Source: Oscillospiraceae bacterium
Lineage (GTDB): Bacteria; Bacillota; Clostridia; Oscillospirales; Acutalibacteraceae
Assembly: GCA_902796905.1 (NCBI GenBank)
Contig: CADBQU010000021.1
Span: forward strand, 1 to 64,000
DNA length: 64,000 bases
Direction of reading: 5' to 3'
The notes beneath the pieces are model-generated. The model made no database searches. It saw only the letters and a list, made by a program, of their open reading frames with translations, and was not told the DNA's origin. Below are positions 9,406 through 18,020 of this stretch, piece after piece. Numbering within the stretch: position 1 is the first letter of the stretch; each line of letters opens with the position of its first letter. The position numbers were made by a program, and so were the translations under genes.

Positions 9406-10433
9406 TGAAAAAAATATTAAAGAAAAATCTTCAAAACCTTTTTGCAGCAATAAGTAAAGAAACGGATTTATTTTTGCCGGTTTTAAATTCCGCTAAAAAC
9501 GCAGAATTTAAAAAATGGACCGAAGGCACCGAATATTCCGAAGAGCTTAATACCGTTAGAAGCGCAAAAGACTTTTTCTTTCCGCAAACCGAAAATATAT
9601 GCGATTTTAAAACAAGCGGAAAAAATATAGAGATTATAGAAAACAGCGAATTACCCGAAAATTTTGCGGTTTTTGGCGTTAGAGCCTGCGACTTAAAAAG
9701 CTTTGAGGTTTTGGACAATGTATTTTTATCCGAGCCGGTAGACAGCTTTTATAAAACACGCAGAGAAAATGCGGTTATATTTACCATGGCTTGCAATAGG
9801 CCTAAAGAAACCTGTTTTTGCCATACGTTTAATATAAATGCGGCAGACCCAAAAGGGGATGTGGAATGCTTCGAAGACGAAACTTATGTTTATTTAAATC
9901 CTTTAACCCAAAAAGGTAAAGATTTATTAAATAAAGTTACCTCGGCTTTAGAAGATGAAACCGAAGAGCCCGTTAAAAAAATAAAAGCCGAAATAGAAGA
10001 AAGACTTAAAAATCTTCCTTTGTATAATCTTTCGGCTGAAAGCTTCGGCAGCGATAAAACAGAGGAATTCTTTAACCGTAAGGAATGGGACGAACTTTCC
10101 GAGGCCTGCTTAGGGTGCGGTACCTGTACGTTTGTTTGCCCCACTTGCCAATGCTACGATATTAAAGATTTCAATACCGGACACGGAGTAAAACGTTTCA
10201 GATGCTGGGATTCCTGTATGTATTCCGATTTTACAAAAATGTCTGCAGGACAGCCCAGAACGCATCAAAAAGAGCGTTTTCGTCAGCGTTTTATGCACAA
10301 ATTGGTTTATTATCCTACAAACAACAACGGTATGTTCAGTTGTGTAGGCTGCGGCAGATGCTTAAAGAAATGCCCTATTTCAATGAATATTGTAAAAGTT
10401 ATTAAAAAGTTGGGAGGAACTGCAAATGGCTAA
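9405..10433 (+). CDS. Iron-sulfur protein, FlxB/AsrA-like (4Fe-4S dicluster)
   Basis: 342 residues. The N-terminal part resembles anaerobic sulfite reductase subunit A and related hydrogenase beta proteins (segments GVRACDLKSFEVLD and CNRPKETCFCHTF). The C-terminal dicluster has CLGCGTCTFVCPTCQCYD and CVGCGRCLKKCP. Its ATG overlaps the previous stop by one base, so the two are translationally coupled. An AsrA label would be misleading here because no siroheme sulfite reductase subunit AsrC is present. Pairing with the FlxA-like gene and the Hdr genes indicates an electron-relay role in an NADH-linked Flx module. Confidence 0.75.
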   Translation: MKKILKKNLQNLFAAISKETDLFLPVLNSAKNAEFKKWTEGTEYSEELNTVRSAKDFFFPQTENICDFKTSGKNIEIIENSELPENFAVFGVRACDLKSFEVLDNVFLSEPVDSFYKTRRENAVIFTMACNRPKETCFCHTFNINAADPKGDVECFEDETYVYLNPLTQKGKDLLNKVTSALEDETEEPVKKIKAEIEERLKNLPLYNLSAESFGSDKTEEFFNRKEWDELSEACLGCGTCTFVCPTCQCYDIKDFNTGHGVKRFRCWDSCMYSDFTKMSAGQPRTHQKERFRQRFMHKLVYYPTNNNGMFSCVGCGRCLKKCPISMNIVKVIKKLGGTANG

Positions 10434-11259
10434 TATTAACGACCCTTTAATACCGGTTATAGGTGTTGTAACCGATATTAGAATAGATACACCGGACGTT
10501 AAAACCTTCAGAGTAGTAACTCCCGACGGCAAAAAGGCTTTTGAACATAAACCCGGTCAGTGCGCAATGCTTTCTATGCCGGGTGTAGGCGAAGCAATGT
10601 TTTCTATAACTTCTTCACCCACAAACAAAGAATTTATGGAATTTTCCATAAAAAAATGCGGATGTGTAACGCAGTGGCTTCATCAAATAGAAGTAGGTCA
10701 GCAAATAACCATTCGCGGTCCTTACGGACATCCTTTTCCGGTCGATACCGCATTTAAAGGCAAAGATTTATTGTTTATTGCCGGCGGTATAGGATTGGCT
10801 CCTTTAAGAAGCGTTATAAACTATGTTCGTTTTTACAGGGAAAATTACGGTAAAGTAGATATAGTTTACGGTTCGAGAAGTAAAGACGATTTGGTAGACT
10901 ATAAAGAAATTATAGACGAATGGTGTAATGATGAAGGAATAAACGTTCATTTAACCATAGACCGTGAGCAAGAGGGTTGGGACGGACACGTAGGATTTGT
11001 TCCCAATTATGTTAAAGAATTGGGCTTTGATACAAATAAAGTAGCAATTATTTGCGGTCCGCCTATAATGATTAAATTTACTCTTGCGGGACTTACCGAA
11101 TTGGGCTTTGATAAAACCCAGGTATATACTACTATGGAATTAAGAATGAAGTGCGGTATTGGAAAATGCGGAAGATGCAACATAGGTTCTAAATATGTTT
11201 GCAAAGACGGACCTGTTTTCCGTTGCGATGAGCTTGACGAACTACCGGACGAATATTAA
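10426..11259 (+). CDS. FlxA-like FAD/NAD(P)-binding oxidoreductase subunit with C-terminal [2Fe-2S]
   Basis: 277 residues of the ferredoxin-NADP reductase superfamily. The FAD segment around GQCAMLSMPGVGEAMFSITS is at 44-63, the nucleotide-binding GGIGLAPLRS at 120-129, and the C-terminal cluster cysteines are at 243, 248, 251 and 259. It resembles AsrB, PyrK and FlxA. In Flx complexes this is the subunit that takes electrons from NADH, and it should be the entry point of this cluster. It overlaps the previous gene by 8 bases, with GGGAGG upstream of the ATG. NADH versus NADPH preference cannot be read off here. Confidence 0.82.
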   Translation: MANINDPLIPVIGVVTDIRIDTPDVKTFRVVTPDGKKAFEHKPGQCAMLSMPGVGEAMFSITSSPTNKEFMEFSIKKCGCVTQWLHQIEVGQQITIRGPYGHPFPVDTAFKGKDLLFIAGGIGLAPLRSVINYVRFYRENYGKVDIVYGSRSKDDLVDYKEIIDEWCNDEGINVHLTIDREQEGWDGHVGFVPNYVKELGFDTNKVAIICGPPIMIKFTLAGLTELGFDKTQVYTTMELRMKCGIGKCGRCNIGSKYVCKDGPVFRCDELDELPDEY

Positions 11260-11296
11260 AGATAAACATATTAAAAGGTAAAAGGAGAAAGGCTTT

Positions 11297-11971
11297 ATGG
11301 AAAATATGGTTAACGTATTTATATTCGGTAAAAGATATTCCGTACCCGAAAATCTTACTATTATGCGCGCTATGGAATATTCCGGATATCAGTTAATAAG
11401 GGGCTGCGGATGCCGTAACGGATTTTGCGGTGCATGTGCCACTATTTACAGAATAAAGGGAGATAAAGAGCTTCACGCCTGCTTGGCTTGTCAAACAAAG
11501 GTTGAAGACAATATGTACATTGCTACATTACCGTTTTTTCCGCTTGTTAAACAAGTTTACGATATTGAAAAAATATCGGTTAACGAGCAGATTATGATGC
11601 AGCTTTATCCCGAAATTTATGCTTGTATAGGTTGTAACGCCTGTACAAAAAGCTGTACGCAGGGCTTAAACGTTATGCAATACATAGCTTATGCGCAAAG
11701 GGGAGAATTCGACAAGTGTGCCGATGAATCTTTTGACTGCGTTATGTGCGGCGTTTGCTCTTCCAGATGTCCGGCGGGAATATCTCATCCGCAGGTAGCA
11801 ATGCTTGCCAGAAGAATAAACGGCAAATATTTGGCTCCTAAATGCGGTCATCTTGAAAACAGAGTTAAAGAAATTAAAGACGGTACTTTTAAAGACCTTT
11901 TAGAAGACCTTATGCAAAAACCGGTGGAAGAAATGAAAGAACTTTACAACCACCGCGAAATAGAGAAATAG
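11297..11971 (+). CDS. Soluble fumarate reductase iron-sulfur subunit (TfrB N-half-like)
   Basis: 224 residues. An N-terminal plant-type [2Fe-2S] domain has Cys37, Cys39, Cys44, Cys47, Cys62 and Cys65. The C-terminal dicluster domain has Cys110, Cys113, Cys116, Cys120 and Cys148, Cys151, Cys154, Cys158. Both clusters show the full four-cysteine [4Fe-4S] pattern, whereas quinone-linked SdhB/FrdB has one [3Fe-4S] site. Together with the absence of any membrane anchor gene, this points to a cytoplasmic, quinone-independent enzyme. It matches the first part of methanogen thiol:fumarate reductase TfrB but lacks TfrB's C-terminal CCG domain, which here may be supplied by HdrB. It starts 37 bases after the flxA-like gene. 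Confidence 0.82.
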   Translation: MENMVNVFIFGKRYSVPENLTIMRAMEYSGYQLIRGCGCRNGFCGACATIYRIKGDKELHACLACQTKVEDNMYIATLPFFPLVKQVYDIEKISVNEQIMMQLYPEIYACIGCNACTKSCTQGLNVMQYIAYAQRGEFDKCADESFDCVMCGVCSSRCPAGISHPQVAMLARRINGKYLAPKCGHLENRVKEIKDGTFKDLLEDLMQKPVEEMKELYNHREIEK

Positions 11972-11985
11972 GGAGGGTAAAAACA

Positions 11986-13593
11986 ATGTATTCAGAAAAA
12001 TTCAGCGAATCCTTAAAACTTGTTGAACAGGCCAGGGATAAAAATATTGCTTTAGAACCCGCCCGTATGACAGCCGAACAGAAAGATACTTTGCTTGCCA
12101 CATATCATCCGGATTATAAAACGGATGAATTTGAGGTTTTAAAAATAGGCGCTAACAAAGGCGAAAAAGTTCCTATGGAATTAGCCGCAATGTTAGAGGC
12201 AAAAAGCAGAATATCGGCAAACGATGTTGATTTAACAAAACCCGATATAGACTGTGATGTTTTAATTATAGGCGGAGGCGGAGCAGGATGCTCGGCAGCT
12301 ATTGAAGCCGACGAAGCGGGAGCCAAAGCCGTTATAGTTACAAAACTGAGAATAGGCGACGCAAATACAATGATGGCCGAAGGCGGTATTCAGGCTGCCG
12401 ATAAAGAAAACGACAGCCCGGCAATACATTTTTTAGACGCATTTGGCGGCGGACATTTTGCCGCTAAAAAAGAGCTTTTGTATAAATTGGTAAACAATGC
12501 TCCCGAAGCTATACTTTGGTTAAACGAACTTGGTGTTGAATTTGATAAAGATAAAGACGGCAATATGATTACCACCCACGGCGGCGGTACCAGCCGTAAA
12601 CGTATGCATGCCGCAAAAGACTATTCGGGTGCGGAAATTATGAGAACTTTAAGAGATGAAGTTTTAAACAGAAAAATTCCCGTAATAGATTTTACAGCTG
12701 CCATTGAGCTTATTTTAGACGAAAACGGAAATGCAGCCGGCGCAGTTTTAATGAATATGGAAACCAAGGATTTATTGGTTGCAAAGGCTAAAACCGTTAT
12801 TATAGCCACCGGCGGAGCCGGAAGAATGCATTATCAGGGATTTCCCACTTCAAACCATTACGGCGCTACAGCCGACGGTTTGGTTTTAGGCTACCGTGTA
12901 GGCGCAAAACTTTTATACGCCGATACATTACAGTATCATCCTACAGGCGCAGCATTCCCGGAACAGATTTTCGGTGCTTTGGTTACCGAAAAAGTACGTT
13001 CTTTGGGTGCAAAATTAGTTAATAAAAACGGCGAAGTATTTATGCATCCGCTTGAAACCAGAGATGTTGCCGCAGCTTCTATAATTCGTGAATGCGGCGA
13101 CAGACAAAACGGAGTAGATACCGGCAACGGTTTGGGCGTTTGGTTGGATACTCCTATGATTGAAAAAATAGGCGGAGAAGGTACTATAGAAAAACGTATT
13201 CCGGCTATGATGCGTATGTTTGGAAAATACGGAATAGATATAAGAAAAGAACCTATTTTGGTTTATCCTACTTTGCATTATCAAAACGGCGGATTGGATA
13301 TTAATGAAAACGGCGAAACCACAAACGTTAAAAACTTGTTTGTAGCCGGCGAAGCCGTTGGCGGAATACACGGCAGAAACAGACTTATGGGAAATTCTTT
13401 ACTTGATATTATAGTTTTCGGAAGAAATGCCGGAACAAATGCGGCACAAAGAAGTAAAGAAGTTAATGTAGGAAAATTAACGCTTTCCCATATAGATAAA
13501 TTTTTAAAAGAACGTAATGAGGCGGGTATAGACAGCACGGAAGTTTCTCCTAAGCTTTTACCGAATTATGTTCATAATGCTAAAGAACAATAA
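11986..13593 (+). CDS. Fumarate reductase/succinate dehydrogenase flavoprotein subunit, soluble type
   Basis: 535 residues. A charged N-terminal extension of about 88 residues precedes the FAD motif IGGGGAG (95-101). Family landmarks follow: MMAEGGIQAADK (129-140), HGGGTSRKRMH (198-208), HPTG (318-321) and a C-terminal GEAVGGIHGRNRLMGNS that closes the FAD site. These support fumarate reduction to succinate at a covalently or tightly bound FAD. The same N-extended type occurs in other anaerobes with soluble Tfr-like enzymes, as far as I recall. It lies 14 bases after the iron-sulfur subunit with a GGGAGG ribosome-binding site. L-aspartate oxidase is a less likely alternative because no nadA or nadC is nearby. 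Confidence 0.85.
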   Translation: MYSEKFSESLKLVEQARDKNIALEPARMTAEQKDTLLATYHPDYKTDEFEVLKIGANKGEKVPMELAAMLEAKSRISANDVDLTKPDIDCDVLIIGGGGAGCSAAIEADEAGAKAVIVTKLRIGDANTMMAEGGIQAADKENDSPAIHFLDAFGGGHFAAKKELLYKLVNNAPEAILWLNELGVEFDKDKDGNMITTHGGGTSRKRMHAAKDYSGAEIMRTLRDEVLNRKIPVIDFTAAIELILDENGNAAGAVLMNMETKDLLVAKAKTVIIATGGAGRMHYQGFPTSNHYGATADGLVLGYRVGAKLLYADTLQYHPTGAAFPEQIFGALVTEKVRSLGAKLVNKNGEVFMHPLETRDVAAASIIRECGDRQNGVDTGNGLGVWLDTPMIEKIGGEGTIEKRIPAMMRMFGKYGIDIRKEPILVYPTLHYQNGGLDINENGETTNVKNLFVAGEAVGGIHGRNRLMGNSLLDIIVFGRNAGTNAAQRSKEVNVGKLTLSHIDKFLKERNEAGIDSTEVSPKLLPNYVHNAKEQ

Positions 13594-13610
13594 TTCGGAG
13601 GAAAATTTAA

Positions 13611-14861
13611 ATGAAACTTTTCGGCGGTGTAATTTCAATATCCGGAATTACTTATATGATGTTTGCCGTATTTATAATTGCGGCTTTAGGATATCTTTTA
13701 GGAAGAATTACCATTAAAGGCGTTTCTTTAGGTACGGCAGGCGTTTTTGTGGTAGCTATATTATTCGGCGCTTTGTTTTCTAACACCATTACACAAACGG
13801 TGGTGCAAAATATAGGCGGACACGCCGAAAACATAAGTTCCAACATTTTAAAAACCATAGAAAATATAGGCTTGGTATTGTTTGTAACTTCTGTTGGTTT
13901 TATAGCCGGTCCCAACTTTTTTAAAAACCTAAAGAAGAATTTTAAATCTTATATTTTATTGGGTGTAGTTATTATTGTTTCCGGCGGATTGGCTTGTATT
14001 GCCTGTTATTATATGGGCGTTTCCGGTGCAAAAGATACAAAAGAATTTGCTGCAATATTAGTAGGCGCTTTATCAGGTGCATTAACAAGCACTCCGGCTT
14101 TCAGTTCTTCTAAAGCTGCGGTAGCGCCGCAATATGAAGACGCAGTTACCGTAGGTTACGGTATAGCGTATTTATTCGGCGTTATAGGCGTTGTACTTTT
14201 TGTTCAGTTAATGCCTAAAATATTAAAGGCGGATATAAATGAAGAACGCAAAAAAATAGCGGTTGTAGATACAGGCAAAAAAACCGAAGTTACCGGAAAA
14301 CTTATAGAAATGGACGATTTTGGAATTATGCCTTTTGCTTTGGCCGCGGTTATAGGCGTTTTGGTAGGCGCTATTAAAATTCCTTTAACTTCTAAAGGAT
14401 TAAGCGGAACTTGTTTTTCCCTTACAACTACCGGCGGAGCGCTTATAACGGCACTTGTTTTCGGACATTTCGGCAAATGCGGAAAAATAAGCTTAAAGGT
14501 TAAAGATTCTACCGCAAAAGTATTCAGAGAATTCGGTTTAATGCTGTTTTTAATTGGAGCAGGCGTTGCCGGAGGTACAAACTTTGTAAAATACTTTAAA
14601 CCTATATATTTTGTTTACGGAATGATTATGACTTTAGTGCCTATGATTATAGGCTTTATAGTAGCAAAATATGTATTAAAACTAAACTTGCTTAACAACT
14701 TAGGCTCTATTACCGGCGGTATGACAAGTACCCCGGCGTTAGGAACGTTAATTCATGTTTCGGGAACGGAAGACGTAGCCTCTGCTTACGCCGCAACATA
14801 CCCAATAGCATTAATTTCGGTTGTTTTAATTTCGCAAGGACTGTGTTTGTTCCTGGGTTAG
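13611..14861 (+). CDS. AspT/AAE-family transporter, short form; probable dicarboxylate (succinate) exporter
   Basis: 416 residues, almost entirely hydrophobic, with two homologous AspT/YidE-like halves. Each half has the family signature near its end of the repeat: GALSGALTSTPAFSSSKAAV and GSITGGMTSTPALGTL. A typical VGYGIAYLFGVIGVVLFVQL segment is also seen. AAE members include the aspartate:alanine exchanger AspT and the succinate exporter SucE1 of Corynebacterium. Usual family members of about 550 residues carry two RCK_C (TrkA-C) domains between the halves; here that region is only about 40 residues, so the cytoplasmic domains are missing. It follows the fumarate reductase by 17 bases and is the last gene of the run, which favours succinate export. 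Confidence 0.75.
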   Translation: MKLFGGVISISGITYMMFAVFIIAALGYLLGRITIKGVSLGTAGVFVVAILFGALFSNTITQTVVQNIGGHAENISSNILKTIENIGLVLFVTSVGFIAGPNFFKNLKKNFKSYILLGVVIIVSGGLACIACYYMGVSGAKDTKEFAAILVGALSGALTSTPAFSSSKAAVAPQYEDAVTVGYGIAYLFGVIGVVLFVQLMPKILKADINEERKKIAVVDTGKKTEVTGKLIEMDDFGIMPFALAAVIGVLVGAIKIPLTSKGLSGTCFSLTTTGGALITALVFGHFGKCGKISLKVKDSTAKVFREFGLMLFLIGAGVAGGTNFVKYFKPIYFVYGMIMTLVPMIIGFIVAKYVLKLNLLNNLGSITGGMTSTPALGTLIHVSGTEDVASAYAATYPIALISVVLISQGLCLFLG

Positions 14862-14943
14862 TACAGGCCGGTTTATAAAATAAAAACCGTACACAAAAAT
14901 ACATAACCGATATATAAATAGTAAATGTTAAAAAATAAAAAGA

Positions 14944-14977
14944 CCGATAACCTTAATTACGGGTTATCGGCCTTTTT
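14944..14977. terminator. Bidirectional intrinsic terminator
   Basis: CCGATAACC (14944-14952) pairs with GGTTATCGG (14962-14970), followed by CCTTTTTGTT. A-rich sequence on the other side lets it serve the convergent minus-strand gene too. It closes the plus-strand redox cluster. Confidence 0.85.
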
Positions 14978-14978
14978 G

Positions 14979-16049
14979 TTATTTGATAAATATTTTTTTA
15001 AATATAGGTTTTAAAGCTTTTGCCATAAAATAAAAGCCCAAATCGTTAGGATGAATTTCATCAACCGAAACATTATCTTTAAATTCGTCGTTAAAAATTT
15101 CAAGTCCGTCTATAAAATAAACATTTTTATCGTTATTGTTTAAAGCGTTTTTATAGGTTTTATAAATTATGTTCCGTCTTTCTGTATCTTCTTCGGTTTT
15201 ATGCGCGTACGGAGCGGTTAAAAAAATTACGGGAACCGTAGGATTAACCTCCCTAAAGCCTTTAAAAAACTTTTCGTGCGTATTGTTTAAATATTCGGCG
15301 GTAGGGGCGTTATGGTCGTAATCAAAAACAAATGCGCTCATTTTAAAAGAATTTATTATATTAAGCATTTCGGGTTCTGCCAAACAACCTCCCGAAAATC
15401 CCAAATTGTAAAAATCTAAATTTAAAAGTTTGGAAAGAGAGGCTATATATGTATTGCCGGGTCTTGAGGCGCAGCCACCTTGAGTAATTGAGGAGCCGTA
15501 AACCAAAACAGGTTCTTTATTTAAATAATTGTCGGCAGGTTTTATAAAAGCATTTTTATTTAAACCTATTTCTATATTTTTTACTCCTCCGTAGCAGGGA
15601 AAATTAACGGTAATTTCTCTTGTCTCGCATTCGCCTAAAAATACGGTGCCTTCGCATTTTTCTGTTTTTTCAAAATCGGCAAAAACAATAGAAGCATAAC
15701 GGTATGAATCGCCTTCTTTTTTTGTATAAATATCAAATCCCAAAGAGTTTGTAGACGCCATATGCGGCACTTTGCAGGTTTCGTGTAAAATAGCTTTAAT
15801 GCTTAAAAAATCGGAATTTGTTTTAAATCTTATTCTTCCGCCGGAAGTATGTTTAACTAAGGTTTCTACATTTTGGCTTACTTTAGAAGCTTTATTTTTG
15901 GGCAAACGCTTAAAATAAGGTTCCTCTTTTGTGGGCGGTATAACACCGTATAAATTAATATTGTTATTCGGAACGGTATAAAAGCAAGTGTTTTCTGTAT
16001 TTTGTAATTCCAAAGTATGATAGTTTTTATCTATTTTTTTAATATCCAT
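14979..16049 (-). CDS. SGNH/GDSL-family hydrolase with N-terminal GxDLY domain
   Basis: 356 residues, no clear signal peptide. The N-terminal half contains an LGFDIY motif typical of the GxDLY beta-sandwich domain. The SGNH hydrolase domain follows, with the nucleophile block VYGSSITQGG, the glycine block NLGFSGG, and Asp330/His333 in DEIHPND. Such enzymes are probably carbohydrate esterases (deacetylases). The gene begins exactly where the upstream AraC-type regulator ends, so the two form a minus-strand operon, and the regulator may sense the sugar concerned. The true substrate is unknown. Confidence 0.8.
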   Translation of the reverse strand: MDIKKIDKNYHTLELQNTENTCFYTVPNNNINLYGVIPPTKEEPYFKRLPKNKASKVSQNVETLVKHTSGGRIRFKTNSDFLSIKAILHETCKVPHMASTNSLGFDIYTKKEGDSYRYASIVFADFEKTEKCEGTVFLGECETREITVNFPCYGGVKNIEIGLNKNAFIKPADNYLNKEPVLVYGSSITQGGCASRPGNTYIASLSKLLNLDFYNLGFSGGCLAEPEMLNIINSFKMSAFVFDYDHNAPTAEYLNNTHEKFFKGFREVNPTVPVIFLTAPYAHKTEEDTERRNIIYKTYKNALNNNDKNVYFIDGLEIFNDEFKDNVSVDEIHPNDLGFYFMAKALKPIFKKIFIK

Positions 16050-16907
16050 TTATAAAGCCTTCTTAAAATTATTTTTACGGTATTTTAAAGGTGTGCATCC
16101 GTATTCTTTTTTAAAATTATTACAAAAAATATAGGCGTTTTTAAAGCCGGAGCTGATTGCTATTTCCGAAACGGGAATATCTGTATTTTTAAGCAAATTG
16201 CAGGCAAACTCCAGGCGCCTTAACCTTATATATTTATAAATTGTGCAATTAAAGCTTTCTTCGAATTCACGGTAGAGAGTACTTTTTGAAATATGAATTT
16301 CTCGGCAAATATCCGAAATATTAATATCTTTTAAAAAGTTTTTATTAATATATTCAGAAATTTTAAAGGTTAAACTGGTTTCGTCAAATTTAACTATGTT
16401 TTCCGTTAAAATATAAGAAACCATAAGGTTTGCCAAAAAAATAATGCTTTCAAGCTGTTTTTGAGAAAAGACCGGTATTTTTTTATAAGCTTCGGTTAGC
16501 TCGCTTTGGTTTAAATTATATTTTTCGGTTAAATTTAAAGTTTCGGATAACGATAGATCGGCTTTTTCTTTAATAAGAATTTGACCGGAAATAATAAAAC
16601 CTATAATTTTTTCATTAAAAATAATAGGCGATGCTATATCAATAAGTCCCGCATGACATTTTTTATAGCAGGCGGTTTTGGTTTTTCTGCATTCGTCAAA
16701 TAAATCCAAATCACTTTTTTTACAGTTTTTTTGAGCAACCGGGCTTTTATATAACAGGTTGCAAAATATGGGTTCCGCAATATTGTCGTAAGTGTTTGCG
16801 CTGCAAATGTTATTGTAAAATTCATCGCAAACGGAAATATTTAAATGGGTTATTTCGTAAAAGTGATTTATAACGTTTAACAGTTTTTCTTTGTTAAAAT
16901 TTATCAA
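16050..16907 (-). CDS. PocR-domain AraC-family transcriptional regulator
   Basis: 285 residues. The N-terminal half is a PocR-type ligand-binding domain: it has the cysteine-rich stretch QKNCKKSDLDLFDECRKTKT, then CYKKCHAGLIDIASPI, and the GFIISGQIL strand. The C-terminal region carries two helix-turn-helix motifs of the AraC family (ISDICREIHISKSTLYREFE and PVSEIAISSGFKNAYIFCNN). PocR domains are thought to bind small hydrocarbon ligands and are common in Firmicutes sugar regulators. It is followed without a gap by the SGNH esterase and diverges from the transporter operon at 17142, which it may also control. Confidence 0.82.
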   Translation of the reverse strand: MINFNKEKLLNVINHFYEITHLNISVCDEFYNNICSANTYDNIAEPIFCNLLYKSPVAQKNCKKSDLDLFDECRKTKTACYKKCHAGLIDIASPIIFNEKIIGFIISGQILIKEKADLSLSETLNLTEKYNLNQSELTEAYKKIPVFSQKQLESIIFLANLMVSYILTENIVKFDETSLTFKISEYINKNFLKDINISDICREIHISKSTLYREFEESFNCTIYKYIRLRRLEFACNLLKNTDIPVSEIAISSGFKNAYIFCNNFKKEYGCTPLKYRKNNFKKAL

Positions 16908-17141
16908 AGCTTATCACCAACGCAAATAATAGCATATTTTTATTTTAAAGTCAATAACAAAACCGTTAATAAAATTATGGTGAAAAAACGCAATTTTATG
17001 AAACCTTTAATACTTGTTTTAAATAATAAATTAAAGTAAAATATTGTGGTGCAAAAACAGTATTAAAAGTTAATGCTGTAAATAATTTTTGTTGTAGAAA
17101 ATATTTTTTATGGTAATATCAGAAAGGAATATAAAATTAAA

Positions 17142-17993
17142 ATGGCAAGTGCTCTTTTTTTATTGTTGGTAATAGTATGTTCCGTAAGCGGTACAATTTT
17201 TAGAAAATATTATAATTTATTGGGCGGAAGAACAATCTACTTTTTTAACGCTGTTGTTTTTTTAGTATCCGGAATATGTTTTTTAATTAATTCCAAAGGG
17301 CTTACTTTTTCGTATAACGCGTTAATTTATGGCACTTTTTTTGCGGTTTCCTGTATAATTACTGCCATTTTCGGTCTTTTGGCAATAAACTGCGGTCCGG
17401 TGGCTTTAGGTTCGTTATTTTCTTCTTATTCGCTTTTGATGCCTACATTTTACGGTTTAATATTTTTAAAAGACCCAATAGGCAAAGGTTTTTTTATAGG
17501 TTTGTTATTTTTGCTGCTTTCAATATATTTTATTAATAAAAAAAGCCAAAAAGAAGAATCGGTAAAATTTACGGTTAAATGGTTAATATTTGTAATAATA
17601 GGCGCCGTAGGTAACGGTTTTTGTTCTATTTCTCAAAAAGCGGGGCAATTAACCGGTACCGATACAAACGCCATGATGATAACGGCATATATAATATGCG
17701 TTATATTTTTTACCGCAGCGGGATTTGTTAAAGAAAGAAAATTAAAAGTTAAAACAGAGCTTAAACTTTCTTTTATGCCGGTAATATGCGGTATTTGCAA
17801 CGGACTGGTAAATATTTTTGTTATAGTATTAAATAAAAGCGTTCCGGCAGCGGTATTGTTCCCGTTAATTTCCTGCGGCGGATTAATTGTTACGTTTATT
17901 ACATCTTACATTGCTTTTAAAGAAAAATTTTCAAAAATACAAATTTTAGGTTTTGTTCTCGGCGTAATTTCTATAGTAATGCTTAATATTTAA
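17142..17993 (+). CDS. DMT-superfamily (EamA-like) membrane transporter
   Basis: 283 residues with about ten hydrophobic segments in two homologous halves, consistent with the drug/metabolite transporter superfamily. Substrates of such proteins cannot be predicted from sequence. The next gene begins 27 bases later, so they are probably co-transcribed. The divergent arrangement with the PocR-AraC gene (234-base gap) suggests a shared control region for the block. Confidence 0.75.
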   Translation: MASALFLLLVIVCSVSGTIFRKYYNLLGGRTIYFFNAVVFLVSGICFLINSKGLTFSYNALIYGTFFAVSCIITAIFGLLAINCGPVALGSLFSSYSLLMPTFYGLIFLKDPIGKGFFIGLLFLLLSIYFINKKSQKEESVKFTVKWLIFVIIGAVGNGFCSISQKAGQLTGTDTNAMMITAYIICVIFFTAAGFVKERKLKVKTELKLSFMPVICGICNGLVNIFVIVLNKSVPAAVLFPLISCGGLIVTFITSYIAFKEKFSKIQILGFVLGVISIVMLNI

Positions 17994-18020
17994 AAAAATT
18001 ATTTTTAAAGGAGAAACAGA

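Noticed and set aside
8416-10433. Anaerobic sulfite reductase operon (AsrA/AsrB-like genes)
   Set aside because: The AsrA- and AsrB-like proteins are coupled to Hdr and MvhD genes and no siroheme AsrC subunit is present; Flx-type electron transfer explains them better.
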